Source of the DNA: Daphnia pulex
Taxonomy: Eukaryota > Arthropoda > Branchiopoda > Diplostraca > Daphniidae
Direction: 5' to 3'
NCBI RefSeq assembly: GCF_021134715.1
Contig: NC_060023.1
Span: 5,208,001-5,272,000, forward strand
Length of the DNA stretch: 64,000 nucleotides
Made by a program: the position numbers and the translations under genes. Of this stretch, positions 33,967 through 45,540 are shown piece by piece (position 1 is the first letter of the stretch; each line of letters starts with the position of its first letter). The notes under the pieces were generated by a model. It saw only the letters and a list, made by a program, of their open reading frames with translations, did not search any database and was not told the DNA's origin.

Positions 33967-36119
33967 GTTATTCTGCCGATGATCTTCTAATAATTTCTAA
34001 CCGAAGTGTTTTCATCGAATTTAAACAGATAATTTTCTTGGTTTATAAGTTTGCATTAAATAAGCATATAAGTTTTTTTTGTTAAATATTTATGAGAAGT
34101 AACTTTTTGTTGGTACTAAATGGTTGTTACATATTTCTTTGCGAATTTATTCGATTTTCCCTTCTATTCTTCTTGTTTGTAAAAACTATAGAGTAACAAA
34201 GATAAGCAGTAGGTTATTTTCGCCACGCTCTTCCTATTTGGCCCATCTGCCTCTATCTTATTTAATTTCCAATACCGCCTTTTGAAATTTCAGTTTCACA
34301 TGGTCTCAATTTCCTGGGACAGTAACTTTCGTGGAATAATTAATATTGACGTACTATATAGTCTGAACTCCGAAGTAACCGTTTTCTAAAAAAAAAGGAA
34401 TGTGCATCTGATGTTACAGGAGCCTATGGCGCGATCCGAGATCCAAACAAATTGAATCAAGCTACTCTTTTTTGTTCAAAGGCATTGAAATATTCTCTAC
34501 AATTTGAAAGTAGGCCTAATAAGAAAAAGACACAAATTTTGTAAGTATAGCAATGCGCAAAAACTGGGAAATTTAACTCTTTTTCTATCACGCGAAACGA
34601 CTGTTAATAAGCAATCCGCCAGCTTAAGTAGTAAAATAAATCTTTTTTGAAGAAACCATCTTCTGAAAAGGAATTCGGAAAGAGACTTCAAAAATATCCG
34701 AGACGGATCCCATAACCGCTAAGCGTTTATCGGCGGCCAAAAAGAAGGATTTTGTATAAATAATTTTTTAAATCCCAAATATCGCACAATTCGGAGGGAA
34801 CGAGGCTTTCTGATTCCTTAATTTTTATCGATTTTATTTTCCGAATATCTTCTAAGCTGTAACAAATTTAAATCCTATGTCTTTAAGCATTAGAATCGCC
34901 TTGTGATTTTGTACAAGGTAAACCCGTTCCACATTGTTGAAGTCCATTCCCCTTTGATTATTTTTCAAAAACGACTTGATTTACCACTTGATTTGCGGAC
35001 TGCTTGTTAAAAATCTGTTACCATGAATGAAACAATATTACTTTTACAGTTACATTTACTACAGTATCGTTATTGAACTGTTGTACGCTAATATTTTTTT
35101 TGTAGTAATACTTAAAAAAAATGTAGTTCTAAAATTTTTCGTTTTTCATTCATTTTAACCGAAGTGAAATCTAAAAGATGATCTTTTAAAAATTTCATCT
35201 AGCTTTTAGCAATTAATTCTTGTTCGATTTCTCATTTACTTGATAATGGTGTTTTGCAAAACCCTTGTATCGCACAAACTAAACTAACTTGTTCAATTTC
35301 TTCGGTATTTTGGATCAACAAATGATGATTTCAGATTCTGAAATCACACACACACGCAGACAGGAGTAAGAAAAATTAAATATCAAACCATGACAGTTAT
35401 AACAGGACTTTTTATAATGAACTAAATTGCTAATGAGTTTTATTTAAAGTAGTTGAATCCTTCCTTGTGTAGATGCCCACTAACTATAAGAAATTTCTAA
35501 TGGGAAAGTTGTAAGCAATAACACCATCTTACTTATCGCGCACTACTAATTTGATTACTTTAAATTTCATTGAAATATATAATCATTTTTTTTGTGTTGG
35601 CATTTTTCATTTATTTTGGTAAACTGTCTAGTTAACTAGTATGTGTGACAAGAATTTTTACTTCATTTATTGGAAATAGGGGTAGCCTGTTTTCAGATAA
35701 TATTCCTCCAGACATCGATGGTCGTATTTTAGAACTGGAAAGTAGACATGTGATTTTTCGATATCCTTCATATTCTAGATCAATTTGTAAAGCCCCTTCT
35801 TCTTTCGATTTTAACTCGATATCTTGTTATTGTGTACGTGCAACGGAGAGCGGAAATGGTGATTAACAACAAGTCATTTTTTGGGTCAAAAGCAATACAC
35901 ATGGAAATTCAGTAGGTATCTATCTGTTTTAGAAGAAATCACAGAACATTTTATTGATTTGTATTTCTCCGTTTTGAACTAACGCATCAATGACGTACGG
36001 TCAGCATATATAATGGAATCTGTCCGATTACGTATTAAAATTTGTATAAACAACCTATAGTTGACCCTGATGTCGATCTACGAGCTTGATTAATTCCATG
36101 AATGACGGGCAAAAACGAC
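33967..36119. other. 3' flank of NCKX and intergenic, no gene
   Basis: AT-rich sequence with no supported reading frame. It probably contains the NCKX 3' UTR. A short CA repeat lies at about 35347-35356. Confidence 0.45.
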
Positions 36120-36555
36120 ACCTGCTACCTTCGACACTGGCTACCCCGACACTAGCTACCCATACGGCCGACACTGGCTACCCCGACACTAGCTACCCCC
36201 AATTTGGTACCCCTGGAAAACGGTAGTTAAACAGAATACTCCCGAAAAATTTAATTCTAACTTAGGCTACTTGGTTGATTCAAAGCATATTGTATGAAAG
36301 AATCATATCACAATAGGCAGACATATGCCAAAAGCCTTAGACTGTTTGTTACAATCAATAATCAGCCGGCCACAACACAAAAGGCCAGGGGAGTATTCTG
36401 TTTAAGTACCGTTTTCCAGGTGTAGTAAATCGGGGGTAGCCAGTGTCGGCCGTATGTGTAGCCAGTGTGGGGTAGCTAGTGTCGGGGTAGCCAGTGTCGA
36501 CCCCCCGGGTAGCCAGTGTCGACCCCCCGGTTAGCCAGTGTCGAAGGTAGCAGGT
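36120..36555. mobile_element. Foldback element with repeated GACACTGGCTACCC motifs
   Basis: The left arm (36120-36244) begins ACCTGCTACCTTCGACACTG and ends CTGGAAAACGGTAGTTAAAC followed by AGAATACTCCC. The right arm (36389-36555) is its reverse complement, with extra repeat units. Each arm holds about four to six copies of GACACTGGCTACCC or GACACTAGCTACCC separated by C runs. The arms flank about 145 bp of unrelated sequence. No coding capacity. Unequal unit number in the arms suggests slippage or unequal exchange. Confidence 0.9.
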
Positions 36556-37723
36556 CCACGCCATGCCCATGCCCTTCCGTACCGTAGTGCAGGGTGCTAT
36601 GGCGTCTCTGACGTATAAGAGATTGCCTGACGAATAATATATTTGTGGATCCCAATCGTACGAAAATCATACGACGCTTATCAGAAATCGCGTCGTATAT
36701 TAGTAATCGAGCAATCTCTCGTGAGTAAACTGGTCAAGGACGTCAGTACGCCACCCTAACACTGCGGTGCTGAAGCGCTCCAGTTCTTCTTTTCCAAACC
36801 CAATTTTTACTCAAATGCAGTTGTATACGCGGAGGTTAAAACGCGAAAGTTGCGTTTCGACTTTCGAGCATCTAGTTTGAAACCAAGTAGCCTACATCCT
36901 AACAAGAATCTAGAAGAATTAAGGCAGATACAGGGATTTGAGTGAACAAATGTATGATTCAGGCAAATGTCTTAGCAAAATCTTCTGAATTTGAGCATCA
37001 TGTAGAGTAAGTGACCGACGCGTCCCGCCCCCCCCCCCTAAAAGGCGAATGAAATGCTTCAGAAAGGGGTCCATAAAAATCATGATATCTCTAGCATCTG
37101 AAATAATAAAAATAAAACTTATGACTTATGAAAGAGGTATGAAAGAGCTACCCCGAGGAGAATTTTCCCGTCTTGTTATGCGTTGCGTTAAATGGGATGG
37201 TTAAACAACGCGTTTTTTGGACATTTTAGGGTTGGAATCTCAATTTAGAAGGAGTTTTTGTGAATTGAAAACAGAATTAATTTTATTGCTCGTGTTTGTC
37301 CCTTACTCCCCCCCCCCCATTTCCAGTTAAAACATGCTCCAACCATGTCTCAATGCATATTTCTCGTTATAAATGATTTTGCTGCTGTATCAGATTTGTG
37401 GAACTATGCACAAAGAACGTTTTGGATACCCTCGAGAGCATCAGTCAGATCAGTCTAATGATTTTTTTTCGCAAACCAACTATTTTGTTCTAGATGTCTA
37501 AATACGTGTCACTTGTATCTCTGTTTCGTTTGCTTTCAAATCTAGAAAAGCAACATTTTACTATTACACTTGATCCTTAATTGGGATAATTTCATTGTGA
37601 TCCAGCATCATAAAATAATTAATAATAAAGCAGTGATACTACGCAGTTCAAATTCAAGAAAACATTTTCCCTTTTTTATTGACATTTAGAAATCCCTCCT
37701 GCATTCTATTCGTTGTCTTGCAG
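36556..37723. other. Intergenic, no gene
   Basis: No supported gene. Poly-C tracts lie at about 37026-37039 and 37306-37318. At about 36877 the sequence AAACCAAGTAGCCTA is a partial inverted match to TAGGCTACTTGGTTGATTC in the loop of the foldback at 36261-36280. Confidence 0.4.
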
Positions 37724-37841
37724 AGCAAAACCATGGGTTTACTTCAGTGCTTCGAGTTAGCCTTAACGTTGATTGTTTTAACAAATTTTGATGGAACACG
37801 GACTTGTGCCGGTGAACAACAAATCCCTTCGTTTCCTGATG
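37724..37841 (+). other. Candidate orphan exon encoding a signal peptide
   Basis: A good acceptor (GTCTTGCAG, ends 37723) precedes AGCAAAACCATGGG, a strong start context. The frame from 37733 encodes MGLLQCFELALTLIVLTNFD followed by a plausible cleavage region (GTRTCAGEQQ), and a possible donor GTACCA follows at 37842. No downstream exon or family match was found. It may be the first coding exon of a lost or distant secreted-protein gene, or chance. Confidence 0.3.
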
Positions 37842-38774
37842 GTACCAATCCTTCTCGTGCTGCCATCTAGTGGCGACATGTTTTAACAAGCAATCAACCA
37901 CTCAAGCGCACCAAATCCATGGACCCCACTTTTTTCCCATTCCGCTATAAGACCTAAAAATCTGAAATAATTCAGATATATCCAGATTTCTATTCGGGAT
38001 TCACCTGTTTTTGCAGAATTTAAATATTTCTTGCCATTCGGGAGATATTTAATGTTAAAATTTGGGTTTTTTCAAATTTTAACAATTTTGGGGGGTCTTA
38101 TTTGGTATCGCTTTTTGGGAAAATGCTAACCTTAAAAAAAAAAATTCTCCCAAAAGTTTGCTTGGCCATCCCTCAATACCAATCCAAAAGGAATTTACAT
38201 TCCGAATTAGATTGGCCGAGTTATTTCCAATCTAGTAAAGTGTAATTTTGACCAGTTTCCCACCCAGCCTAGTCGCCATTTTTTATTACTCTCCCTTGCG
38301 TTCCTGGTGGATGACAGCCGAAGCATACGAGTTCTCTGCACCTCGGGCTTCATATTGCTGGCCACTAGACTATATGAAAGGGCCTACAGTATGTCTCCCG
38401 TTCTAAAGTGAAGGCCAGGAAAGCGTAGCTTCCACTATTACTTTTTTAACTCTTTTGTTTTATTATAACCTCTTTTTGTTTACTGTTTTTTATCTTGATT
38501 TTAATAAAATTGGTTGTCCAAGTAAAATTTCTATGCCTCCTTTTTTAACAGTTAGTCATCAACCAAGAAGTTGAGGGACATTTTAAAAATGTTATATTTT
38601 ACTCATTTTGAAGCTCGGAGTCATCTCTCCCTTCTTCCCCTGTCCTCTCCTCGGTCATCAAGATCTTCTTGCGGTCGTGAAGAGTTACCACCGATCTTCC
38701 ACTTCCGTTTACCTCCGAAAGTTTTTTAAGATTAATTTTTCAAAAATGACAATCTTAATTATCCTTTCCGAATT
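37842..38774. other. Intergenic, no gene
   Basis: AT-rich sequence with no supported gene or recognised repeat. Confidence 0.4.
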
Positions 38775-38840
38775 GATCGAGATTCGAACCCCAAACCATA
38801 CAAGTGGCAGCCCGCGTTGCTAACCATTATCCCACCATTG
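38775..38840 (-). repeat. tRNA-derived sequence (SINE head or tRNA pseudogene)
   Basis: On the minus strand a B-box-like GGGTTCGAATCTC (38779-38791) is preceded at the expected distance by TGGTTAGCAACGCGGGCT, resembling an A box. A complete acceptor stem and cloverleaf could not be paired, so it is not called a functional tRNA. Confidence 0.5.
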
Positions 38841-39843
38841 ACATACAATTACAAGGGTAAGCGTGGTTTGGTTGGTGTGTTCACCAAACAATGTAACGAA
38901 AGTCGAAGTAAAGCTATGGTAATATCGCTAGCGACGCTACTATCGGTATCGATTTCAGAACCGGTCGTAAAACACTTAGGTTATATGCCTTATTAAAGAT
39001 TTTTTTCAGCGGTGGTTTAATCTAACTGCTATAAGAGCACATCCATTTCTTTATAGTTTACATGCAACTAATAATTTTTATAATTCCATGTTACTATAGT
39101 AATAAATTTTGCTATAACTTAATCTAAACATGAAGTGCGACGTGGGGTGGCGGGGCGAAGCCTCCGCCTCACCTAAGTCGCACCACTCATAATATTGACA
39201 GATTATTAGTCAATTAGTTATAAAGAATCAATTATGAAAGAGAATAAAGGGAAACAGAATTTTCGAAACGTTATAGTATGTATTAATCTACTATAACCCT
39301 GATTTTCTGTCTCTTTAACGTTTAAAAAATTACCGAAGGACATTACCGAAGGAATCTTGTTGCAGAATCTGAAGAACATAAATCGTGTATGCTTCAAATC
39401 TACGGGTTGTACTCACATATCTTGCCACGTCAAGATTTATGAACATATTGGAATCTACCAGTTGCCTTTATTCCCTTCATTTCTTCCTCCGGCTCCTTTT
39501 CCTCCGCCTGCCACATCCGTTACTAAACCCGTTGTTCTTCCACCAGCGGTGGCGTCTAAACAGAAAATCCCGCCTGATACTCTACCCAATCGTACATACA
39601 AAAGGGGTCTTATTCCAAAGAATCTTTTTACTTTCGAGATGGATGACTCTCTCCCAGTTCATTAGTTAGTGAGAGTTATTGTATGGATTTGGCATTTATA
39701 TATGTGTCTCTTTAATTCAAACCACGTTCCTTTATAGACGCTATTGGCGACCATGATTCCCTGGAAAGCAATAAAATTTTCTCTCACGCCAAAAACAACA
39801 CCCTCGTCCCTTTACTGCCTCATCACGGGTATATTCCCAGTGG
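38841..39843. other. No clear gene; possibly upstream part of the Copia remnant
   Basis: Open frames around 39357-39669 encode a proline-rich peptide with no family match. They may be decayed Copia sequence between integrase and RT, but no diagnostic motif was seen. Confidence 0.35.
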
Positions 39844-40830
39844 ATGGTTATTTCCAAAGTTAAAACGGATCAATTCGGTCACCTCCTTTGCCGCAAGGCT
39901 CGATTATTTGCCAAAAGATATCGCCAGAAAAAAGGGTTTACAACCTTGAGTTTTTTTTCACTTGTAGTCGGCTACAACTCGCTCCACCTCATCTTGGCTA
40001 TTGCTGTTGTGCGGGACCTCGAGATCGTTCTCCTTGATTCTACGACGACTTTTTCAAAAGTGTTGTTGAAGACGAAAATTATATTGCTCAATCTGAAGGG
40101 TATTTGGTTTTCGGCCGTGAAACTGATGTTTGCCGCATCAACAAGGGTATTTACGGCATATGTCAAGTATTCCGTATCTGAAACCAGTTGCTCCACACCT
40201 TTCCTCTTCGTTTTGACCTTTCAAATAGCACTGCAGATCCCTGCGTCTACCATCACTCAAGACTTCTTTCCTGTGATTGTTACCTTGGTCAGTGATGATT
40301 GTCGCTTGTAATACTATGGCTGTCGTCGATCAACTTCTTTGTTTTCTCAAAACTTGATTTGAAATTAAGACTGCTGCCTCTGATCTGTTTGTTGGCATGG
40401 TTATCACGCGTGATCGTCCAAACAAAATGATTTATTTATCCATTTTTCAATTCATCGATAAATTATTGGTCACCTTTAACATTCGACGTCTTGCGCGGTG
40501 ACCATGCCGGTTTTGAAAAGGGACCTCGCGTCTTTCTGCTTCATCGACCCCGGCGTCTCCTACTTACATGGCTTCTAAGTGACATATTTCTTACTGCCAC
40601 TCGAGGGGAGTCAAATGTACACGGCTCTCACAGTTCGACTAGACGTCACCGTCATGGCAAGTTAACTTGCACTGTACTTTCATAATCCAGCCGTGACCGA
40701 ATTGAAAGCTGATAATGTGTCATTTAATACCTCGGTTCAACACACCGGCATGATCTCTAGTTCGGTGTAAGGGCCACGGCAACCACTTCGTCGTTGGGTG
40801 TTTGGACGCTAATTACGCTGGTGAAATATA
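39844..40830 (+). pseudogene. Ty1/copia reverse transcriptase and RNase H remnant
   Basis: Pieces in different plus-strand frames follow the Copia order: a block with LHLILAIAVVRDLEIVLLDS (about 39980-40045, N-terminal RT), then SEGYLVFGRETDVCRINKG and IYGICQ (about 40090-40165), a DPCVYHH piece (about 40230), a LVACNTMAVVDQLLCFLK-like piece (about 40305), GMVITRDRPNKMIYL and an RNase H motif LDANYAGEI (about 40800). At least three frame changes and several stops make it inactive. The reverse-strand frame across this region is a shadow. Confidence 0.65.
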
Positions 40831-40997
40831 ACACTGCTAGTGATTGTTCAAGAAAAGTAGTTTCAATTCGAAGATTAATAGAAAATCTTAATGCTGTTCA
40901 TCTGGAATCAATTTTGCTAAAAGTCCAAACCAGTGTTCTATACTGCTATTGGTTTTTGCTCTTCTCCTCCTGCTAGGTGCTAAGCACGTATGTAAAA

Positions 40998-42470
40998 CAG
41001 CGAACTGGGAAACGGCCCGCGAAATCGCGAATTGGGACACAAATTGACGATTTATTCTTAAAGTAAAATACATAAAATAAGAGGTTTATTGCAAAATCTA
41101 ATAAATTAAATTTAAAATATAGGGGGTAAATTTAAAAAAGGATGTCTAATATTCAGAATTAAACGAGATATCAATATCTTAATATTAGATGTCAATATTT
41201 TAATTAGATAATGACTCCTCTTTCTCATAGTGCCGTACCTTACGTCCCAAACTATAGCCCCAAATTATTTTACAGAAAATATTATTTAAGTCTTAACGTT
41301 TTTCATTCATCCCGTTCACGTTCATAAAATATTTGGGATTCACTGTAAAAAATAAAAATAAAACGAAAAACCGATAACATTTTCGAAAAAATATTTGCAT
41401 TTTTCTGCCATAAGGTGCTATGATGCTAATTGGGACCGTCGAATGGGAAACTTTGTCTATACTCTATCACAGACTTCTTACGGAATAAGTATTCAGTAGC
41501 TTCGAGGTTCAATGCTAGATTAGAATGCGTGTTATCGTTCTGCTGGGTTCGAATCCCAAATCTAAGCAGTTAATTCGTTATTAAATTCCCAATTGAATTA
41601 ATATCTTTAAAATATATCTATTCATCGTCCTTTGTCAAATGAATTTTTAAAAAAGTTTTTCGGGTTGACATCCCGCTTCAGATCACTCGTAAGATCGTGC
41701 ACATTTACAATAGTTGAACCTTCGAAACTTGTTTTAGCAATAAACAAGCTTATCCACTATTCCAACAATTCCAATTAAGAACATTTCAAGATTTCATAAG
41801 CAAAACCTAAGCCAATTTACCCGATTTCATTTCCATTTCCATTTGATTTCACGATTTCATTTCAATTTATCGCAATTATCAAAGAGAATAATAATTAATA
41901 TTAATACTGAAAACATAATTAACCGTTTGGTCATTTATGAGTATCGAATTTATAAATATATTCTTCATCTGCCGTGATTATACCGCCACGCCATCATAAT
42001 TTTATACTCAGTAAGGTAAAGCTGGGTTTGCTCAAGTTTGGGACATTCGCAACACGGACATCCAAATTCCCAATCAAATTTCTTTATAAATAAACATATA
42101 TTTTTTTTTTATTTTGTAAACCGTAGGTTATTCTTTTTAGATTTAGCAAATGAGTTATAGAGATTTTCAAAATTCATTTTTTTGTTGTTGAACAGTTTTG
42201 ATCAATTGTCGAAAAGTTAAGCAGACAAAAAATACTTTTTGACAGCACAATATTTTGATTTTTTAAATCAGAATATCTTTATATTTTCTATTGCACCATT
42301 CGTAGTGGTTTAAGTAATTCGATTCAGAGAAAAATCTGCTTCGAATGAAATAATTAGTTTTAAAAAATAAGTCTGTCCGAATTAGAATTATTGTCCCACG
42401 ATTCGCATTTCGTCGATACACGTAAATGCAATAAGAAAGTCTATTAGAAAAAACGCTGTCCCAGTTCGCT
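40998..42470. mobile_element. ~1.47-kb inverted-repeat element inserted in the Copia remnant
   Basis: Left end AGCGAACTGGGA (40999-41010) and right end TCCCAGTTCGCT (42459-42470) are perfect inverted repeats. A second matched block (CGAAATCGCGAATTGGGACA, 41019-41038) has a related inverted copy at about 42390-42410. GGGAC-type motifs recur internally (41428, 42045). It separates Copia RNase H pieces on either side, consistent with insertion. No transposase frame is visible, so it is non-autonomous. No TSD was confirmed. Confidence 0.55.
41490..41565 (+). repeat. tRNA-derived B-box sequence
   Basis: GGGTTCGAATCCC (41545-41557) matches the polymerase III B box, with ATGCTAGATTAGAATGCGTG upstream as a weak A-box candidate. 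No cloverleaf closes. It is likely a SINE head or tRNA relic. Confidence 0.4.
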
Positions 42471-42509
42471 AATTTACTATAGAATTAGTTGAGAACAAAA
42501 CCTTTTGTG

Positions 42510-42585
42510 TGGTGTATGTGGGGACTAAACTTCAATTAGCGGATGAGCTAACTAAAGCAGTAGATGGTGATACTAACCAGTTAAA
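42510..42585 (+). pseudogene. Copia RNase H C-terminal remnant
   Basis: The frame reads VYVGTKLQLADELTKAVDGD. LADxxTK is the conserved tail of Copia RNase H. It continues the element interrupted at about 40.9 kb. Confidence 0.6.
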
Positions 42586-42746
42586 ACCGTTAAAACTCCT
42601 TTATTTTCAAACGGAAAATAAATAAAAAATAGGGCAAGTAAATAAGGGAACATTTCACAATAAATGGAAAAAATGTTCTGTAAAAGTTAATACAATATAA
42701 TAAATAACAATAAATAACAATAAAATAATCGCATATTCTCACATAG

Positions 42747-42986
42747 GGTAAAAATGAAATTGCTTTGAAAGATTGCACAAAAGCTTTAGAATTGAATCCA
42801 ACATATTTCAAAGCACTTATGCGACGAGCCAAACTTTATGGAAAATTAGATCAACTTGACAAGGCTTTAGCTGACTATAAAGAATGACATGAACTAGAGC
42901 CCACCAATGGGGAGTTAATTGTGCCTTGATGAATTTGCCTAAACGTATTGAGGAGCAAACAGAAAAGCTCAAACAAGAAATGTTTG
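42747..42986 (+). pseudogene. TTC1 (tetratricopeptide repeat protein 1) exon, disabled
   Basis: The exon, bounded by an acceptor (ACATAG, ends 42746) and a donor (GTAAGC at 42987), encodes a TPR unit NEIALKDCTKALELNPTYFK, then KALMRRAKLYGKLDQLDKAL and LPKRIEEQTEKLKQEMFG, the characteristic C-terminal part of TTC1. A TGA falls after ALADYKE and a one-base shift follows near 42920. Intron signals persist, so this is a duplicated gene segment, not a retrocopy. Other TTC1 exons were not seen nearby. Confidence 0.7.
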
Positions 42987-43303
42987 GTAAGCCTTCAAAT
43001 TATATCTTCTTTTTTTTTACTTGTTACTAACCTGTGCAAAATATTTTGTGCATGAAAAATGAAAAATTTGTGAAATATGTTTTTTAAACCTTTTGGATTG
43101 TCAATACTACTACCATAAAAAAAGTAAGCCTTTAGTTTCTAAATTGTTATACATAACCTGACTTTCATTTCATGTTTTTTCAAACAGACACTACAGTGAG
43201 CCACTAAAATTTGGAGGCTCCACAACAAGTACGCCCAATCATAAGGTAGAGGTGAGATAACTTCGATTGTTTTATTTGTTCCAAGTGTTGTAGAACATTA
43301 ACT

Positions 43304-44740
43304 TTATTTTCGGTCAGCCAAAGATGCGATAGCCATTGCTATCTTGTTAATTGCCTCGTTTTTCCCACGCTGAGATTCTGCAATGATTGCAAGGGACTGC
43401 GCTCGTTTCTCTTCGATGTCAAGCATCCTGCCTTTAAAATCCTCATTTTTTCCTTTAGATTGTTTTGCGACATTACATTTACCCTAGTATAAGAAAGGTT
43501 ATTACTGTGGGGATTTTTAAAGTCAGAAACTGAGTTACCTTCTTCTTTACTGAGTAGTACAACACCTCAGTGACATTTTCTAGGGTCACCGTAGGATTAT
43601 CTTTAAGAACTCGCGTCATACTCTCCATGTATGGCCAGTCATTTTCCTCCTTGTCGTTTGAGGTTTTTCCATTTCACCGAGCAATCGACGTCGGAACGAC
43701 TGCTGAATCCTGCTTTCTTCAGCTCCTTTCAACCTGTTGGATAGCTAACTGTTATTGCTTATCATGAAAAGTTAGAAGATCTGTGACATTACCTTTTTCC
43801 AAAGCTGTTTTTTCGGTGCGGTTGATTTTTCAAAATCATCATTGAATATTTCCATGATGGAAATGAAACACTCCGCTTCAGTCCAATTACGTGCTTCTCC
43901 TAACTCGGTGTGATTAGCTTTCTTAACATTTTTTTTTCTTGGACAAATTTTCTAGTGTGGCCGCTTTTGCATCCTCGTCAGAAGCATCTGTTGCAGTTGG
44001 CCTCTTCTTATGTGATGCTTGAGTCTCTTCGTTGCTGTCCACCAACACTACCTCGTCGTCATTCTCATCCCCGTCTGCCGAATGCCGCTCATTCTTGGCC
44101 CATTCTTTTTCCTGCTCGGCCCATTCCTTCGCCTTGTCGGGCCATTCCTTCTCCTTCTCGGCCCATTTTCTCTCTCTCTCCGTACGATATTTTTTTCCTT
44201 TTCTCTCTCTTCACGATCTCTCTTCTCACGATCTCTCTCTTCACGATCTCTCTCTTCATGCTCTCTCTCTTCACCATCTCTCTCTTCACGCTCTCTCTCT
44301 TCACGATCTCTGGCTTCACGATCTCTGGCTTCACGATCTCTGGCTTCACGATTTCTGTCTTCATCTCTACTCGATGCTTGTTCCCCTGCGGTGGAATGAG
44401 TGGCTACAAGTGATCCTGCTGCTTTGGCTTGTTCAAAATAGGCTGTTGCTTTCGCGATAACAGCTGCCTTAAAATCAGGATCTGGGCACATTAGGACGAA
44501 ACAACATTTTATGATTATAATATTCACAAATACTAACTTTTTGAAATTTTACCTTTCAAGAATTTCTCCTCATATTCAGGTGTCACCTGTTTACACAAAC
44601 TTCCCCCACACGGAAATTCAAATTTCAGGACGACGTTTCCAGGCTTGACTCTGAATTCGGTTGGATAAGACATGGCCGTGCTTTCGCTTTGAAAGGCTAC
44701 TGTGAATTGACCTTTGGAACGTTTGCGATTGTGGCATTTT
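43304..44740 (-). CDS. Second Myb/SANT-like gene with charged repeat, frame-broken
   Basis: Minus-strand blocks in order: about 44550-44740 (RSKGQFTVAFQSESTAMSYP and PCGGSLCKQVTPEYEEKFLK); a block at 43920-44500 with DPDFKAAVIAKATAYFEQAK, an E/R/D-rich repeat region (about 44195-44370, built of 12-15-bp units) and an acidic tail ADGDENDDEVVLVDS; a SANT block with NWTEAECFISIMEIFNDDFE (about 43800-43890); then DWPYMESMTRVLKDNPTVTL (about 43590-43650); and a last exon 43304-43483 ending IAMAIASLADRK. The motif order (WTE..., CxxKWKxLK, then a long helix ending before the stop) fits a Myb/SANT-like DNA-binding protein. One-base shifts occur in an A run near 43930, within the repeat and near 43660. 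The start codon is not determined. Confidence 0.5.
44195..44370. repeat. Tandem simple-sequence array encoding an E/R/D-rich segment
   Basis: About fourteen copies of a 12- to 15-bp unit of the form TCACGATCTCTCTCT or TCACGATCTCTGGCT. In the minus-strand gene it would encode a charged repeat such as REARD or EERDR. Changes in unit length alter the frame downstream. Confidence 0.85.
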
Positions 44741-45540
44741 ACCTTTAAGCGTTCATTGCCCTTACTCTCCTATTATCAAACCAAACAGTTGCCCTTGACC
44801 AAATTGGTAACTCTACCTCCGATTTTCTTTCATTTTCCATTTGCTGGCTTGGGGAACCCAGCCATGTAGCATTCACATAAAGGATGATGTTAATTCTTTT
44901 ATTTTTTATGTCAAATGATTCCAGAATGAATTCCGGGTGGATAAAAGTACAAGCTATGTGGCTTACCCTTTCTGATCCAATATTGGTGGACATAGCCAAA
45001 GCAAGTACACTAAGGTAATAATTAAGTTGCAATTTGACTTGATACAAAAGTTAAAGTTTGTAATTGTCATTGCAGAAATTGCGGAACGGTGGACTTGGGT
45101 TAGTGTATAGCTGGATTCACCGGAAAAGAAAAAAACGACGGTATTATCCTGAACTCTCCTTTTTTATGCGTCCTTGAATTTGCACAGCCTAGTTAACAGC
45201 ATTCATTTTTCACTAGAACGTATGATCTCATTGTTTGATAGTAATAACGAAGCTGATATGCTCGTCAATGCTGCTCGGTTGTGGCAATCGGTCAAACAAA
45301 GTTTAGGGTATGTAGAAATTTACTTTAAACGTGTATTATTAAAATTTAAAAACAAATCACTTTTTATTTTCCGTACACAGAGAAGGTGTCCTTGTGGTCA
45401 TTCGGTTTGTCCAATTATGAGTGACTTTTACAAAGCATAAAACAGATTTGGCATCTGAAGAACGTCGAGAGGTCATGACGTATTTTCGCTCCAGGCTGCC
45501 AGTGTAATGACTTGAGGTGACACTGCAAGGCTTCGGTGAT
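44741..45540. other. No recognised gene
   Basis: Two open frames (44745-45047 minus and 45174-45440 plus) show no family resemblance. The plus one contains FDSNNEADMLVNAARLWQSV and has an acceptor-like CAG before it, so an exon is possible but unsupported. Confidence 0.3.

Noticed and set aside
38775-38840. Functional tRNA gene
   Set aside because: A and B boxes are suggestive, but acceptor and anticodon stems do not pair convincingly.
39972-40196. Minus-strand frame resembling an envelope-like or unknown protein
   Set aside because: The plus strand of the same DNA shows ordered Copia RT motifs, so this is a shadow.
44048-44527. Minus-strand frame ending in RRRRNGP-type repeats
   Set aside because: Only its first part fits the Myb/SANT gene; after the repeat array the natural continuation is in another frame, so this single frame is not the protein.
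45174-45440. Possible exon with NAARLWQSVKQSLG
   Set aside because: No neighbouring exon, family match or clear donor; not enough support for a gene call.
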